Counted from the stretch's first letter, positions 45,301-56,506 are shown. The stretch: 64,000 nt of DNA from Nelumbo lutea (GCA_022828595.1 JAKGHH010000003.1:19406934-19470933); one strand, 5' to 3'. The notes: generated from the letters alone by a model not told the origin. Numbers and translations are program-made.

Positions 45301-48300
45301 ACAGCAGACACTACAAGAAAGAATTTTATTTCAGGAAGAACGGTAGGCATCAGTCCAAAGAGTTTTCCATGCGTCAAGTACAGAGGAGATTTGCAGGAAT
45401 TTGCTTTCAGTTCTGCAATTTTCTCCAATTGTGGCTATTTATACGGTGGTGGTTCCTAACAATAATATGTGAGAAGATTTTTAGTTAAGATTTGATGGCA
45501 TTTTTAGTTAAGATTTGATGGCACATGGCAATTGATTGAGCAATCTGGATCATTTAAGAGTTGGATGGATAATGGAATACAGAGAAGGAATCACTATGTA
45601 GGTGTACGATAGACTAATCGGTGAGGCACTCAGTGAAGTGAAGGTGATGGTGCTCCTTTTAGCCATTAGAGGAGCCTCACTAGAAGCCCACCATCCCTTT
45701 TAATGGATGTTATTTTTCAAATTCCATCAGATGGCCAAAGGATTTGGAATAAACCCATGGAGATTGTCCTTCATGCTAAATGAGTCACCTATTTAAGCTC
45801 CTAGTGCAATCAATGCAGCTCAGAGAAAAACAATTTGTGAGACATTTGAATCCATAAAACCCGAGAGATATGAAAATTTTGTTCCTGACAATGTTGATAT
45901 ATTTTCATTGAGATTAGTTCATCAACGCATGGCATAAAATCCTAACCAGGAAATTTGAAAGGGAATTTCGAAACTTTAGAAATAGTAAAAATTGATGGTT
46001 GCCTTTCATATCAGGTTATCAATATTCTACAAAAATATACGAAAGTGAAAGTATAGTTGCCAGATGCATCATAATAAATTCAGTCATTTTTTTTCCTAAT
46101 AAATTACAGGATATTCACAAATTCGGCAGCATGTACAATTCAATATAAAACTAAAAGTAACAAAATGGAACCAACATGTCTAGACATAAAACAAATTAAA
46201 GATGCTATAGAACTCTGTTGTGTGCCAGAAATAGTTGATGAAAGCATTGCTTAGAATAGAACCCACAGACGGAGATTAAGGGGGGTTTAGTCCTTCAAAC
46301 AGGATACATACTCTCAGGTAAAGAACTGACCCAAATGGTCATTCAGAGGTCCCAAGAGATTGCAGAAACATCAGCACGATGCATAGATCGAATGGGAAGC
46401 ACCCATATCAGAAAAATCCCAGATATTACTCGAGAAGTGATGAAGGCAGATTTGGCCCTCCAGTAAAATTGTGACACGTGGTACCTCGTGACAACTAGGA
46501 AGACACCCAGCCAACAAACTTACGAAGTTGGTGACCCACCCAGGCACCAGTCTGGCCGGTCTGGCGCGACCTGCGCGCGGCCTGACGCGCGCCTACGCGA
46601 CCTGCACGCAGCCTGACGCGCGCCTGCGCGACCTACGCGCGGCCTAGTGTGCGGCCTGTGCGACCTGGCCGACCTGGACCAGCCTAGCGCATGATCCGGC
46701 CAAAGCGCCAGCTTGACGACCTGATCTAGACACTGACCCGCCAACTGACACAGGCGCCAGCTTGACGACCTGATCTAGGCACTGACCCGCTGACTGACAC
46801 AGGCGCCGACCTGACGACCTGGCCTAGACACTGACCCGCCGACTGATGCAGGCACCCCTCTGACAACCCGGCCCAGGCGTCGACCTGGCCGCCTGACACA
46901 AGCGCCAGCCTGACGACCTCGAGGAGTTCACCACCGTACCCCAGTTCTGACAGGATGCGACGAGTGTTACCGTTTGGAGGCTTTTCACCCACCTAACCCG
47001 CGAGGACTCCGGTATATAAAGACCTCACCCCCCAAAGGGGAAGGGGGATGAAAAAGAAAGGAAAGTAACCCTGCTCTCTAGCTCTCTCATATTATCTTCA
47101 AAGCTCTCTACAATAAGAGTGCTAACTTAAGCATCGGAGATCCCCCGCCGAGAAAGTACCCCCGGGACCTCTGATTCAGTTCTCGTAGGTCCTTCAGCTC
47201 CCGCCGCCTACGGAGAGGAGGAAGAGATGCAGTTCTCGGAAGTCCCTCAGCTCTCCCCACCTACAAGGAGGAGGAAGAGATGGAGTTCTCGAAGGTCCCT
47301 TAGCTCCCGCCACCTACAAAGAGGAGGAAAAGATGGAGTTCTCGCAGGTCTCTCAGCTCCCGCCACTTACAAAGAGGAGGAAAAGATGGAGTTCTCGCAG
47401 GTCTCTCAGCTCCCGCCACTTACAAAGAGGAGGAAAAGATGGAGTTCTCGCAGGTCTCTCAGCTCCCGCCACTTACAAAGATGAGGAAAAGATGAAGTTC
47501 TCGCAGGTCCCTCATCTCCCGCAGCCTACAAAGGAAAGAAGACCACCTCATGCTAAGGGCAGTTGGATTGCGCCGCACCAGGGAGCTCCAACATTCTCTA
47601 AGGCATCGACCGCCTAGTAGGGAGTTCACCAGGAAGTTCGCCCCTAGGCAGTTCGTCCTCAGGCAGTTCGCCACCAGGGAGTTCGCCACAAGGCAGTTCG
47701 CCACAAGGCAGTTCGCCAGCAAGGCAGTTCGCCCCAAGGCAGTTCACCCCCAGGCAGTTCGCCACCAAGGCAGTTCGCCCCCAGGTAGTTCGCCACCAAG
47801 GCAGTTCGCCCCCAGGTAGTTCGCCACCAAGGCAGTTCGCCCCCAGGCAGTTCGCCACCAAGCAGTTCACCCCCAGGTAGTTCGCCACCAAGGCAATTTG
47901 CCCCCAAGTAGTTCGCCCCCAGGCAGTTCGCCACCAAGGCAATTTGCCCCCAGGTAGTTCGCCCCCAGGCAGTTCGCCACCAAGGGAGTTTGCCCCCCGG
48001 CAGTTCGCCACCAGGGAGTTCGCCACCAGGCAGTTCGCCACCAAGCAGTTAGTCACCAAGTAGTTCTCCCCCAGGGAGTTCGCCACCAAGTAGCTCGTCA
48101 CTAAGGCACGCCACCACCGGGTCGAATAACGAGGTACTTTGCCAAAAAATTTTGCATCACAAAACATTGGTACGTGGCCGAAAACGATTACATCAATTGG
48201 CGCCGTCTATGGGAACCCGCTACAAAAAGCTAAGTTCTCATCCTATGGGCCACATTAGTACGTGGCCGAGTCCTTCAAACAGGATACATACTCTCACGTA

Positions 48301-48786
48301 AAGAACTGACCCAAATGGTCATTCAGAGGTCCCAAGAGATTGCAGAAACATCAGCACGATGCATAGATCGAATGGGAAGCACCCATATCAGAAAAATCCC
48401 AGATATTACTCGAGAAGAGAAAGAACGAATAACAAATGCCTATAGTAGCGGATAATGTCAACGTCGATAATACCATGAGAAAACATAACGATGACCAGTA
48501 TGCGGGATAAAGAAAAAAAAAAAGCAAACAGACCCATTTTCAGGAAACGTAGACAAAGAGGGGGAGGGGAAGAGAGAACACTGACGAAACATAGTAATCC
48601 ATGAATCTCGATCTTCCGATATACAATTTTTTTTTGGCTGCAAAGATATTCTAATCTATAATTAATGAAGGAAGGGTCTTCTTGGTTAATTGAGCATACC
48701 TTTCCATGTATGACAACCCAGCAATCGTCTCTTGTGTTGTGTTCTGATGCTTGTTGCAGGGTGTAGATCTTAGTGGTGGTTGGCAT
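42324..48786 (-). CDS. cytochrome b5, ER tail-anchored
   Basis: Three exons: 48786-48700, 42714-42648 and 42562-42324, in phase, giving 130 residues. Exon 1 starts [20 protein letters not shown] and includes CWVVIHGK. Exon 2 contains [12 protein letters not shown], with the HPGG motif whose His binds heme. Exon 3 has [14 protein letters not shown], with the second axial heme His, and ends in a hydrophobic anchor ([19 protein letters not shown]) before a short RRK tail, typical of a tail-anchored ER protein. Cytochrome b5 passes electrons to desaturases, hydroxylases and P450s. Intron 1 is 6.0 kb and contains a foldback element and a truncated LTR element; exons and splice sites are intact. 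A GA-rich leader (48812-48826) precedes the ATG. Confidence 0.94.
45023..45174. mobile_element. foldback element in cytochrome b5 intron
   Basis: The left arm (45023-45073: 'ctagaaacaagattgtaaca', then 'caatcaggcaatcagaa') and the right arm (45130-45174: 'ttctgattaggtgtta', then 'tgttacacatcttgtttcta') are inverted repeats. Weaker complementarity extends outwards to about 44990 and 45190. It has the shape of a MITE, but no target duplication was identified. Confidence 0.55.
46289..46437. repeat. 149-bp direct repeat, left copy
   Basis: It runs from AGTCCTTCAAACAGGATACA to ...ATTACTCGAGAAG. It is repeated at 48269-48417 with one visible mismatch (ctcaGgtaaag versus ctcaCgtaaag). It is intron DNA duplicated on both sides of the LTR insertion. 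Confidence 0.93.
46565..46650. repeat. 31-bp GC-rich tandem repeat in LTR
   Basis: Two and a half units begin gcgacctgcgcgcggcctga, with CG-dense sequence. Such CpG density is unusual in the AT-rich surroundings. Confidence 0.7.
46705..46925. repeat. 49-bp tandem repeat in LTR
   Basis: Units start near 46705, 46754 and 46803, then degrade through 46852 and 46902. The core is gcgccagcttgacgacctga followed by ...cactgacccgcc. Confidence 0.75.
47013..47020 (+). promoter_or_regulatory. LTR TATA box
   Basis: TATATAAA in 'ccggtatataaagacctc'. It sits upstream of a purine-rich and then pyrimidine-rich leader, as in many plant LTRs. Confidence 0.5.
47178..47540. repeat. 53-bp tandem repeat, seven units
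   Basis: Units begin exactly at 47178, 47231, 47284, 47337, 47390, 47443 and 47496 (agttctcgcaggtctctcag...). The period is not a multiple of three, so the open frames seen over it are not evidence of protein coding. The fourth and fifth units look identical. Confidence 0.92.
47620..48115. repeat. about 17-bp minisatellite, nearly 30 units
   Basis: Units of the form ggcagttcgccaccaa are repeated with small changes (gttcgcccccag variants). Frames on either strand give artificial repeats such as [10 protein letters not shown]. This is not a CRISPR array: there are no unique spacers and the genome is eukaryotic. Confidence 0.92.
48269..48417. repeat. 149-bp direct repeat, right copy
   Basis: The right partner of 46289-46437, lying exactly 1980 bp downstream. 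After it the intron continues as agaaagaacgaataac, so the pre-insertion site is easy to reconstruct. Confidence 0.93.
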
Positions 48787-49340
48787 TTTCTCTCTATACA
48801 GGATAATTTTCAGAGAGAGAGAGAGGGACTCCCCGACTCGTTCGCCCACTTGTACCCCGCTTGTCCACTCTCAGTCTGAACAAGGACCCGGACCCGGAGG
48901 GGGGAGGAGCTGTAGTTTGTTTTGACTTCTGAGTTTCTACTCTTTATTGGAGATGAACGAGTAATGCAACCATACAAACAAAAACGTTTGTATGAATATA
49001 GATGCACCGATCCAACGGGTTTTATTACTAAAATGTGGCCATGAGAAGCTCTACATGTACGGGATGAATGATCAATGACAATTGACAACTTGTCAAAATC
49101 AGAATATCTTTACCCAATTCCTTTCACGGCCCAATCCAAATAAAAGGGCCACTTAGTTTGAGCCAAGAAAAATTCAGGCACCTTGTGGAAGAAGCCCATA
49201 ACAGAAATGGGTCCGTCCAAGACTCGCCATTTAGTAAAGATGTGTAATTTTAGGCTTACGTTACAGGTCCGTATAAAACGAGTCCGGATCACCCGAAAGC
49301 AAATATTGTCAGATGACAACGGAATGCAGTGTAAATAAAC

Positions 49341-49516
49341 ATCGGATTCAGTTCACTGCTCACACCTCTTCAGTGTTCACAGCCACTTGCAGCTCTATCT
49401 TGGAAATATCTCTCCATTAATTTAAATAAATAAATATAGAAATATTTTTAATACACAGTTGTAAGTAGCCGTAAGAATGGTATGAGCATGGTTTTATGAG
49501 GATGGAATCCGAATTC
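49341..49516. mobile_element. foldback MITE, window family A, copy 5
   Basis: The left arm is 'atcggattcagttcactgct cacacc' and the right arm, reverse-complemented, is 'attcggattccatcctcata aaaccatgctcatacc'. The inner block 'cacagccacttgcagctcta' parallels the other copies. Confidence 0.5.
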
Positions 49517-50124
49517 TGTAAATATATATTTTAAATTTATGGAAAGATGTTTTCGATGTACATTTTTTTTTTTTGTGAAATTTTACAACTGACGTTGGCG
49601 TTTTTATAGTATTTGCACAGTTTTGTTTTTACAAAAGTTAGATCTGGTATGCAACAACCATCCAAATAGGAGATAAGATATCTTGAAACCAAAAGACTAG
49701 GATTAGCCCAAATCAAATATGAGAAAAAGGATATTGGATTTGGTTCTCACATTCTATTGCAGTAATATCTCTCCATTAAAAAAAAAGTATACCATGGCTA
49801 AAAAAATAATAGAATTGGGTTGAAGTTGAAATTTGGGTCAGGATTGGGTTAGGGTTACAATTCATTACTTGGAAACTTGGGCCCCACCTTGTCAATAAGC
49901 CCAGTTATCAGGCGTATAAATGGGTGTGGCAAATTCTTGGCCCTGGCCCCTGGCTGGTTTGAGCGAAGCACGTTAGGAGTTTGGACTGGACGATGCTACT
50001 TGCTAGGCCCTTTTCATTCAAAAATGTAGTTTCATTTTGTTACAACAATGATTTGTATTTACAAGTTTCTAGTATATAAGAAAAAAAAAGTAAATATAAG
50101 TTTAGAAACGAAATCTATTCAACT

Positions 50125-50530
50125 AAGGGTGTATGGAGCGGTTTTGGATTGGACCCTGTCCAGTCCAAAATTAATTTGGATGGATCAACAACATATATTG
50201 GATTGATTGGACCAATCCGGTCCAAAATATTTATTAGATTGGAGTGGACCTAGTCTGTCTGTAACAAATTTATATTGGAGTGGGTTGGATTAAGCCAATA
50301 TCTGGTCCATTGATATAAGATAAGAATATATGTGCCAATGAATCATGTTTGGGTTGAAACCAATCTAAATCAAAATAAATTTAAACAAATTGGATGGTCT
50401 AGACATTGAATTGGGCTGACCCAAATTGATCCAAAACATTCATTGAATTGGATTGGATCTGGTCTATATATAATGGACTCACATTGGACTGAATCGGATT
50501 GGACCAAATCCAGTCCAATTGACACCCCTG
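50125..50530. mobile_element. inverted-repeat-bounded repeat (AGGGGTGT...ACACCCCT type)
   Basis: It starts 'aagggtgtatggagcggttt tggattggacc' and ends 'ggattggaccaaatccagtc caattgacacccct', which is roughly complementary. Inside, many 'ttggatt/gacc' variants repeat. No ORF. Confidence 0.45.
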
Positions 50531-52029
50531 TATCCAACACAAGATATAAGTTTTACAAATTAAAGTTATCAAAGATGTGACAGTGATTGCCTCCTACCAC
50601 CTGATATGAGACGGCAATTCCATACTTGTTTGTATACAGCCCAGCCCAAAGATCCTGGACCACATCTAAGCCCAGACCATTAGGCCCCCAACCAGGATGG
50701 AAGAGAAACTTCCCTTTATTACTAGTCATTCCATTAGGGGCATATCATTTTGCTTCCTACTTCATCACTCCCAAACGAATAATCCTACTTCTACCTCCAT
50801 TCTCTTTCACATAAGGTGGGATCACATAATTTTATTTCTCATCAATAAATAAGACAAGATCAAAATAATGAATGCTTCTTAATCCATGATTTTGATGTAT
50901 AAAACTGCACCTCGCATAAGGCCAGCCCACCATAATGTGACCTGCAGCACAAGATTTTCATTGAATATGTGAGTTGGTAGAGAAGGAACATAAGACCCCA
51001 AAAAATCCAAATTACTTGCTGCTTTATGCCAATTTTGTCATTTGGAGACTAGTTGATTAAGTTGGTTAGAAAACATAGAGGGAAAACAAAAGCAGCTCTT
51101 CCAACCAGAATCAAGCTCATCAATACTGAACTAACTGCAATTGAAGTTCCGGGACTGCACAACAGTAGAAACAAGATCAATGAATAAGAAAAAGCAGGCA
51201 GTTCTACCATGCAACCTAAGAAATAATATACAACAAATAAATAACAGTAATTAAGCAGCCCATGCATCATTGACAGACATACACAACCTTTTTCTTTTTT
51301 TTGATTCAATTCAGGAAAAGAATTTTGTTTGCCATTACCAGACATGATACATGAATGCTAACCATCCATGGTTGATGCTTCAGAGATATACAGACCATAC
51401 CTATCACTTACAAATCTCCACTTGTCAATATCCAAAGCATCCATACCAGCATATAGGAAGATGAATATTTTAAAGGAAAAGCGTTTGCCTATATTCAAGA
51501 AAAATTATAATACACAATAAAAGCTTCAATATTTTGAAATAATTCCTCTAGGAATTTGACATACCTAGTAGTGACTTGACAATATGCCATGTGTAGTGGG
51601 ACATCACAATACCGCAAAAAAAAAAAAACACAAAACACAGTGGGAATACCACTTAAATAGAATAGCTGCAATCCACATGGAAGTAGTTAGACATACTGTA
51701 TTTGGAATATAAATAGAGAGTCTGAACATGGGGCCTACAGAAAGGTATGCCAGAAGGAGAGATTCCTACTTCAGCCAGCATGTAAGAAAGGTAAGCCATG
51801 AGTATCATAAGTGCGACTTCACGATCAGTGGAGTGCCTGGAATTTGTAATAGTTAGCTATTACAATGTTTTTGGGAAGAAAAAAATGAAACAGGCTCTGT
51901 CAAAAATTTCCCCATTTCATCATTTTTGAACAATAAACATATCGATCTTCTACATGATTAATAACATTAATTTTCATGGGAAAAGCAGAAGCCTCCACCC
52001 TGCATGTGCTTGTGCGGATGCCTACCGCA

Positions 52030-52335
52030 GATAGGGGTGAGCATTATTCAGTTAAAACCGAAATTTTCAGTTTCAGTTTCCAAAATTAGATATTCGATTA
52101 ACCAAAATAACTGAATTAACCAAATTTCTTTATATAATATGTAATATATATTATATAAAATGTAACATATATAATTATATATAAATGTATAATATAATAT
52201 ATTATATGTTATAATATATATTACTGAAATTTCGTTTTAAGCAAAATAATCAAACCAAAAATTTTGATTTATTACAGTTTTCCTATAATTCGGTTTCGGT
52301 TCGGTTTGGTTTTTAATCGAATCAACCAAGGGTGT
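52030..52335. mobile_element. AT-rich repeat with AGGGGTG end inside the NHX locus
   Basis: It opens 'taggggtgagcattattcag ttaaaaccgaaa' and closes 'ttcggttcggtttggttttt aatcgaatcaaccaagggtg'. The inner ends are complementary (accgaaa/tttcggt), and the core is a TATA-rich palindrome (52130-52220). It occupies the place where the missing NHX exon should be. Confidence 0.45.
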
Positions 52336-52720
52336 TTCATCTTGATTAAGCACCTACACCATCAGGTGAAATAACTTTAACCGCACATTGCTATATATTC
52401 ATAAACAATATTACAATTTCAAACACTCCCCATGTGCAAACAGAATCTGTTTCACAAAAGATTGCTCCAAATGCTCTAGAAAGAAAGGTGGTACATTGGT
52501 AAGAATACAAGACCGATGGGAATTGCAAACAAAAGGCAGTATGAGATAGTGGTGTGTCTGAAAGTATGTTGTTAACCACTTCGGAACATTAGTTTAAACA
52601 TTTATAAATTTTTACGATTCTCAAACAACTACTAATGCAGTCAAATGATGAGAACGGGTCGTATCCACAAGAAAGCGAGGGAAAATTAATACATACTCAA
52701 ATCCGGACAAGAGAACACAA

Positions 52721-52861
52721 GAGTCTTGATAATCTTGGATTCTTGGATTAAGTCTTGATGGATCTTGAATTATCCTTTCTTGACTTATCTTGGACTCTTG
52801 ACCTTATCCTAGGAGCTGCCGCCCCTAGGGGTGAGATGGGCCTTGGGATGGACCTCCATCA
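52721..52861 (-). repeat. truncated 3' LTR of gypsy element
   Basis: It matches 57829-57969 closely, including 'cttggattcttggattaagt' and the end 'gatgg(a/g)cctccatca'. Differences are few and mostly transitions (for example gccgcccctaggg versus gccgtccctaagg). Confidence 0.88.
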
Positions 52862-53754
52862 TTCTCCCCCACTTGGAGAGAACTCGACCCCGAGTTGTGA
52901 CGAGGATAGGCAAGTGTTATCTCCGGCAGGTACCGGTGAAGGTCAGCAACGTTGAAGGTCTTGGATATACCCATATGATCTGGTAGGTCCACTATATAGG
53001 CATTGTCATTAATCTTCTTCACGATCTTGTATGGACCATACTTCCAAGGCTTCAACTTGTTGTAGGTACCTACGGGGATTCTTTCCTTCCTTAAGAAGAC
53101 CATAACCTCATCACCTACATCAAACACTTGAGGTCGGTGGTGTTTGTCTGCGGCCATCTTGTACTTGGCGTTGGATTGCTCTAGTTTTTGCTTCACGACG
53201 TTTTGGACGGACTGGATTTGTTCTGCCATCTGCTCTGCTGAGACACTGGCGCTGGGTACCTTCGGTAGTTTTACTAGATCCAGCGCATGGTTAGGGACCT
53301 TCATGTACACGATGGAGAATGGGGATCTGCTTGTAGAACTATGCACTGCATTATTATAGGCGAACTCAGCCTGGGCTATGGCGAAGTCCCATTGTTTTGG
53401 TCGTTCCTGGCATATGCTGCGAATTAAATTCCCTAAGGTTCGATTTACCACTTCTGTTTGTCCATCTGTCTGCGGATGGGCTGTACTGCTAAAATTAAGT
53501 GATGAATCAAACAACCTCCACAGGGTCATCCAAAAGTGACTGAGGAACCGTGTGTCACGATCTGAAGTGATGGTCTTGGGTACCCCATGTAAGCGAACAA
53601 TCTCCCTGAAAAATAATTTGGCTGTTGCGGATGCATTTGTTGTTTTCTTGCATGGGAGGAAGTGAGCCATTTTTGAGAACCTATCAACCACCACGAAGAC
53701 GGAGTCCATGTTCCTTTGGGTCTTTGGTAAGCCTAGCACAAAACCCATGGACAA
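52825..53754 (-). pseudogene. gypsy integrase, C-terminal part
   Basis: The core includes [20 protein letters not shown] (first catalytic Asp), [14 protein letters not shown] (second Asp) and [17 protein letters not shown] (Glu). The C-terminal [20 protein letters not shown] part is present. No clear chromodomain follows. The N-terminal zinc finger lies in broken frames between 53755 and 54265. Confidence 0.9.
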
Positions 53755-54265
53755 GTCTTCCTATATAGCAGTAGGAACGAGTAGGGTCATGTAGAGACCT
53801 GTGTTCTGGGTTTGTCCCTTAGTTGTTTGACAAACATAGCACCTGCTTACGATGGTAGACACGCCCCTTCTCAATTTCAGCCAGTAATATCGCCCCTTAA
53901 CAGCTTCTATTGTTTTGTCCCTTCCCAAGTGTCATGCTAGTCCACCCCCATGCAAATCCCTGATGATCTTTTCGCGGAGGGAGGTGCAAGGGATACACAG
54001 CTGTTCCCCTTTCATAAGGAACCCATCATAAATAAAGAAGTCTTCTGCTGGCTGCTTATTCACACATTTTTCTCATACCTATTGGAAGTCTTCATCTCAG
54101 GCATATAAGTCTTTTAGGCACTCAAAACCCACAATCTCAACGCTGAGGGTATTGATGAGAGCTACACGCCTACTAAGTGCATCAGCCACTTTATTTTGTT
54201 GTCCTGTCTTATACACAATTTTATATGGGAACTTGTCTAGGAAAGCAGACCATCTGGCATGTAAA

Positions 54266-55876
54266 TCACTTCTTAATTAATTGCTTTTGCCCACTAAGAT
54301 ATTTTAGGGCCTGGTGGTCAGTATAGAGAACAAATTCTTTTGCAATTAGATAGTGTTCCCATGTTTTCAAGGCTCTTATCACAGCATAAAACTCCTTGTC
54401 ATAAGTAGACCACTTTCTCCTGGCTTCACATAATTTTTCACTAAAGAAGGCAATGGGTCTTTTCTCTTGGGACAATACAGCCCCTATGCCAACTCCACAG
54501 GCGTCACATTCAACTTCAAATAATTTATTGAAATCAAGTAAGGCAAGAACAGGAGCAATACATAACTTTTCTTTTATGAAATCAAAACTTTGCTCTTGTT
54601 CTTTTCCCCATTGAAATTTCCCCTTTTTCAAGCATTCAGTAATGGGAGCCATGATACTACTAAAATTCTTAATAAAATGCCTATAGAAGGTTGCCAACCC
54701 ATGAAATCGCCTGACATCTGTGACAGTGGATGGGGTCGGCCACTCCCTAATGGCTTTCACATTTTCCTCATCTACTTTCACACCATCTTTGCTTATAATA
54801 AATCCCAGGAATAATAAATTATCATTCATAAAGATGCATTTCTTCAAATTAGCATATAATTTATTTTCCCTCAATGTTTTCAAGACCTCCCTAATATGTC
54901 CCACATGCTCAGTGATAGATTTGTTGTATATCAAAATATCATCAAAATAGACTACCACAAATTTACCAATGAAGGGGCGCAATACCTGGTTCATCAGTCT
55001 CATGAAAGTGCTGGGTGTGTTGGTTAGTCCAAAGGGCATGACCAACCACTCGAACAAGCCATCTCTAGTCTTGAAGGCTGTCTTCCATTCATCTCCGGGA
55101 CGGATCCTGATTTGATGATATCCACTCCTGATATCTATTTTTGAGAAAACTACAGCTCCGCTTAGTTGGTCCAGCATGTCGTCCAGCCTAGGAATGGGAA
55201 ATTTGTACCCAATGGTGATCTTGTTAATGGCCCTGTTGTCGACACACATTCTCCAACTGCCATCATTCTTAGGTGTTAATAAGACAGGTACTGCACAAGG
55301 ACTCATGCTGATTTGAATGTGTCCCTTTTTCAAAAATTCTTCTACCTTTTCTCGTAAAATTTCATTCTCCTTAGGACTCATCCTGTAATGTGGGAGGTTA
55401 GGTAGACTAGCACCTGGAACAAAATCAATATGGTGTTGTATATCTCTCATGGGAGGGAGTTCATTTGGTAACTCCTCTGGAACTACATCATTAAATTCAT
55501 CCAGTAGTCCCTGTATTTCAACTGGAATTATATTTTCATCATTAACATCTTCTCCTTTTACTACTAACAAATGTATCTCATGAGTATCCTTACATTCTTT
55601 AACAAATTCCGCATGATGATGGGTGATGGTAAGGAAATTTTTCTCATGTGCCTTTGGAGTATTTGTAATATTTTTTTCTGCTATGGGTAACAAAGTATAA
55701 CGTGTACCTTCTTTTTCAAGTTGGTAGGTATTCTTCCTACCCATGTGCCTTGCATCTGTATCAAATTGCCAAGGCCTCCCTAACAAAATATGGCAAGCAT
55801 CCATATCTACAATATCACAATATGCTTCATCATGGTACTTACCAATTGAAAAAGGTACCTTGCAGCGTTCCTCCAC
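54266..55876 (-). pseudogene. gypsy reverse transcriptase and RNase H
   Basis: A 536-codon open frame holds RT motifs [49 protein letters not shown] and [10 protein letters not shown] (YFDD active site). RNase H follows with [18 protein letters not shown] and [13 protein letters not shown]. The upstream part [20 protein letters not shown] is the end of the protease. This is the best-preserved piece, though the frame on both sides is closed. Confidence 0.93.
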
Positions 55877-55948
55877 TCGTACGCCGCCTCCTTCCTTGAT
55901 CCACCCAATTGTGTATGGGATGGGATGTTTTTCAGGAATCAGCTGTAA

Positions 55949-56506
55949 TTATTGGATGACATCCCTGCAAATAATATTTTCTTGACTACCACTGTCAATA
56001 ATTAAATTAAATAATTTTCCCTTGACACTACATCTGGTACGAAATAATCTGTGCCGTTGAGAAGTATCCTTATTTTTCTGGGACAACATTAATTTTCTTA
56101 CCACACAAGTATACTCCTCATGTTCATATGGACCCTCTTCATCCTCCCCATCAGGTCCACAATATACCTCTTCCTCAATATCTTCTTCCTCTTCCCTTTC
56201 TACCATATTAACTGCCTTCCTCCTGGGACAGTCATTGGATCTATGTCCAACATCATTACATTTAAAACATTTAATAGGAGCAGGCCTTGCATAAGGGTTA
56301 CTGGGTTTAGGAGGGTTGGAAGGACTACCTCGAGTATGTCCTCCTGTAGTAGCCTTACCGGCGTTACTTGTACTTGCCGGGTGAGAAGGTTGTACTGCCG
56401 GAACTGACTTGTTCCTGTCGACAGTTGCCGGTCTGTTGTCGCTCCCGCTATACCGGCGATAATTATCACTGTGTGCCTTGTCCTGGAACATTAATTCTGC
56501 TTTCAA
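55949..56506 (-). pseudogene. gypsy nucleocapsid and protease start
   Basis: The CCHC knuckle IKCFKCNDVGHRSNDCPRRK is followed by an acidic spacer and LFNLIIDSGSQENII, the protease active-site segment (DSG). A stop separates it from the RT frame. Confidence 0.9.

Larger units (their letters stand above)
46438..48268 (+). mobile_element. truncated LTR retroelement: one LTR plus primer-binding site
   Basis: A 1758-bp LTR (46438-48195, TGATGAAGG...TACATCA) is followed by a primer-binding site TGGCGCCGTCTATGGGAA (48198-48215) and only about 53 further bases. No gag, pol or second LTR is present. A TATA box (TATATAAA, 47013-47020) marks the LTR promoter. The LTR is GC-rich compared with the host intron and contains four different tandem arrays. 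The insertion ends with a 17-bp sequence (48252-48268) nearly repeating 48164-48180. It lies antisense in cytochrome b5 intron 1. Confidence 0.75.
48787..50904. other. intergenic between cytochrome b5 promoter and NHX pseudogene
   Basis: It contains the cytochrome b5 upstream region with a GGCCCA motif near 49128, a family A MITE (49341-49516) and an inverted-repeat-bounded element (50125-50530). No ORF here has a recognisable product. Confidence 0.5.

Noticed and set aside
47620..48115. CRISPR-like array
   Set aside because: Units are contiguous with no unique spacers, and the genome is plant nuclear DNA. It is a minisatellite.
47598..48167. 189-codon frame of [14 protein letters not shown] repeats, and other long frames over 47227-47937
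   Set aside because: They are created by the 17-bp and 53-bp tandem repeats in an LTR. Several frames are open on both strands and the repeat periods are not multiples of three.
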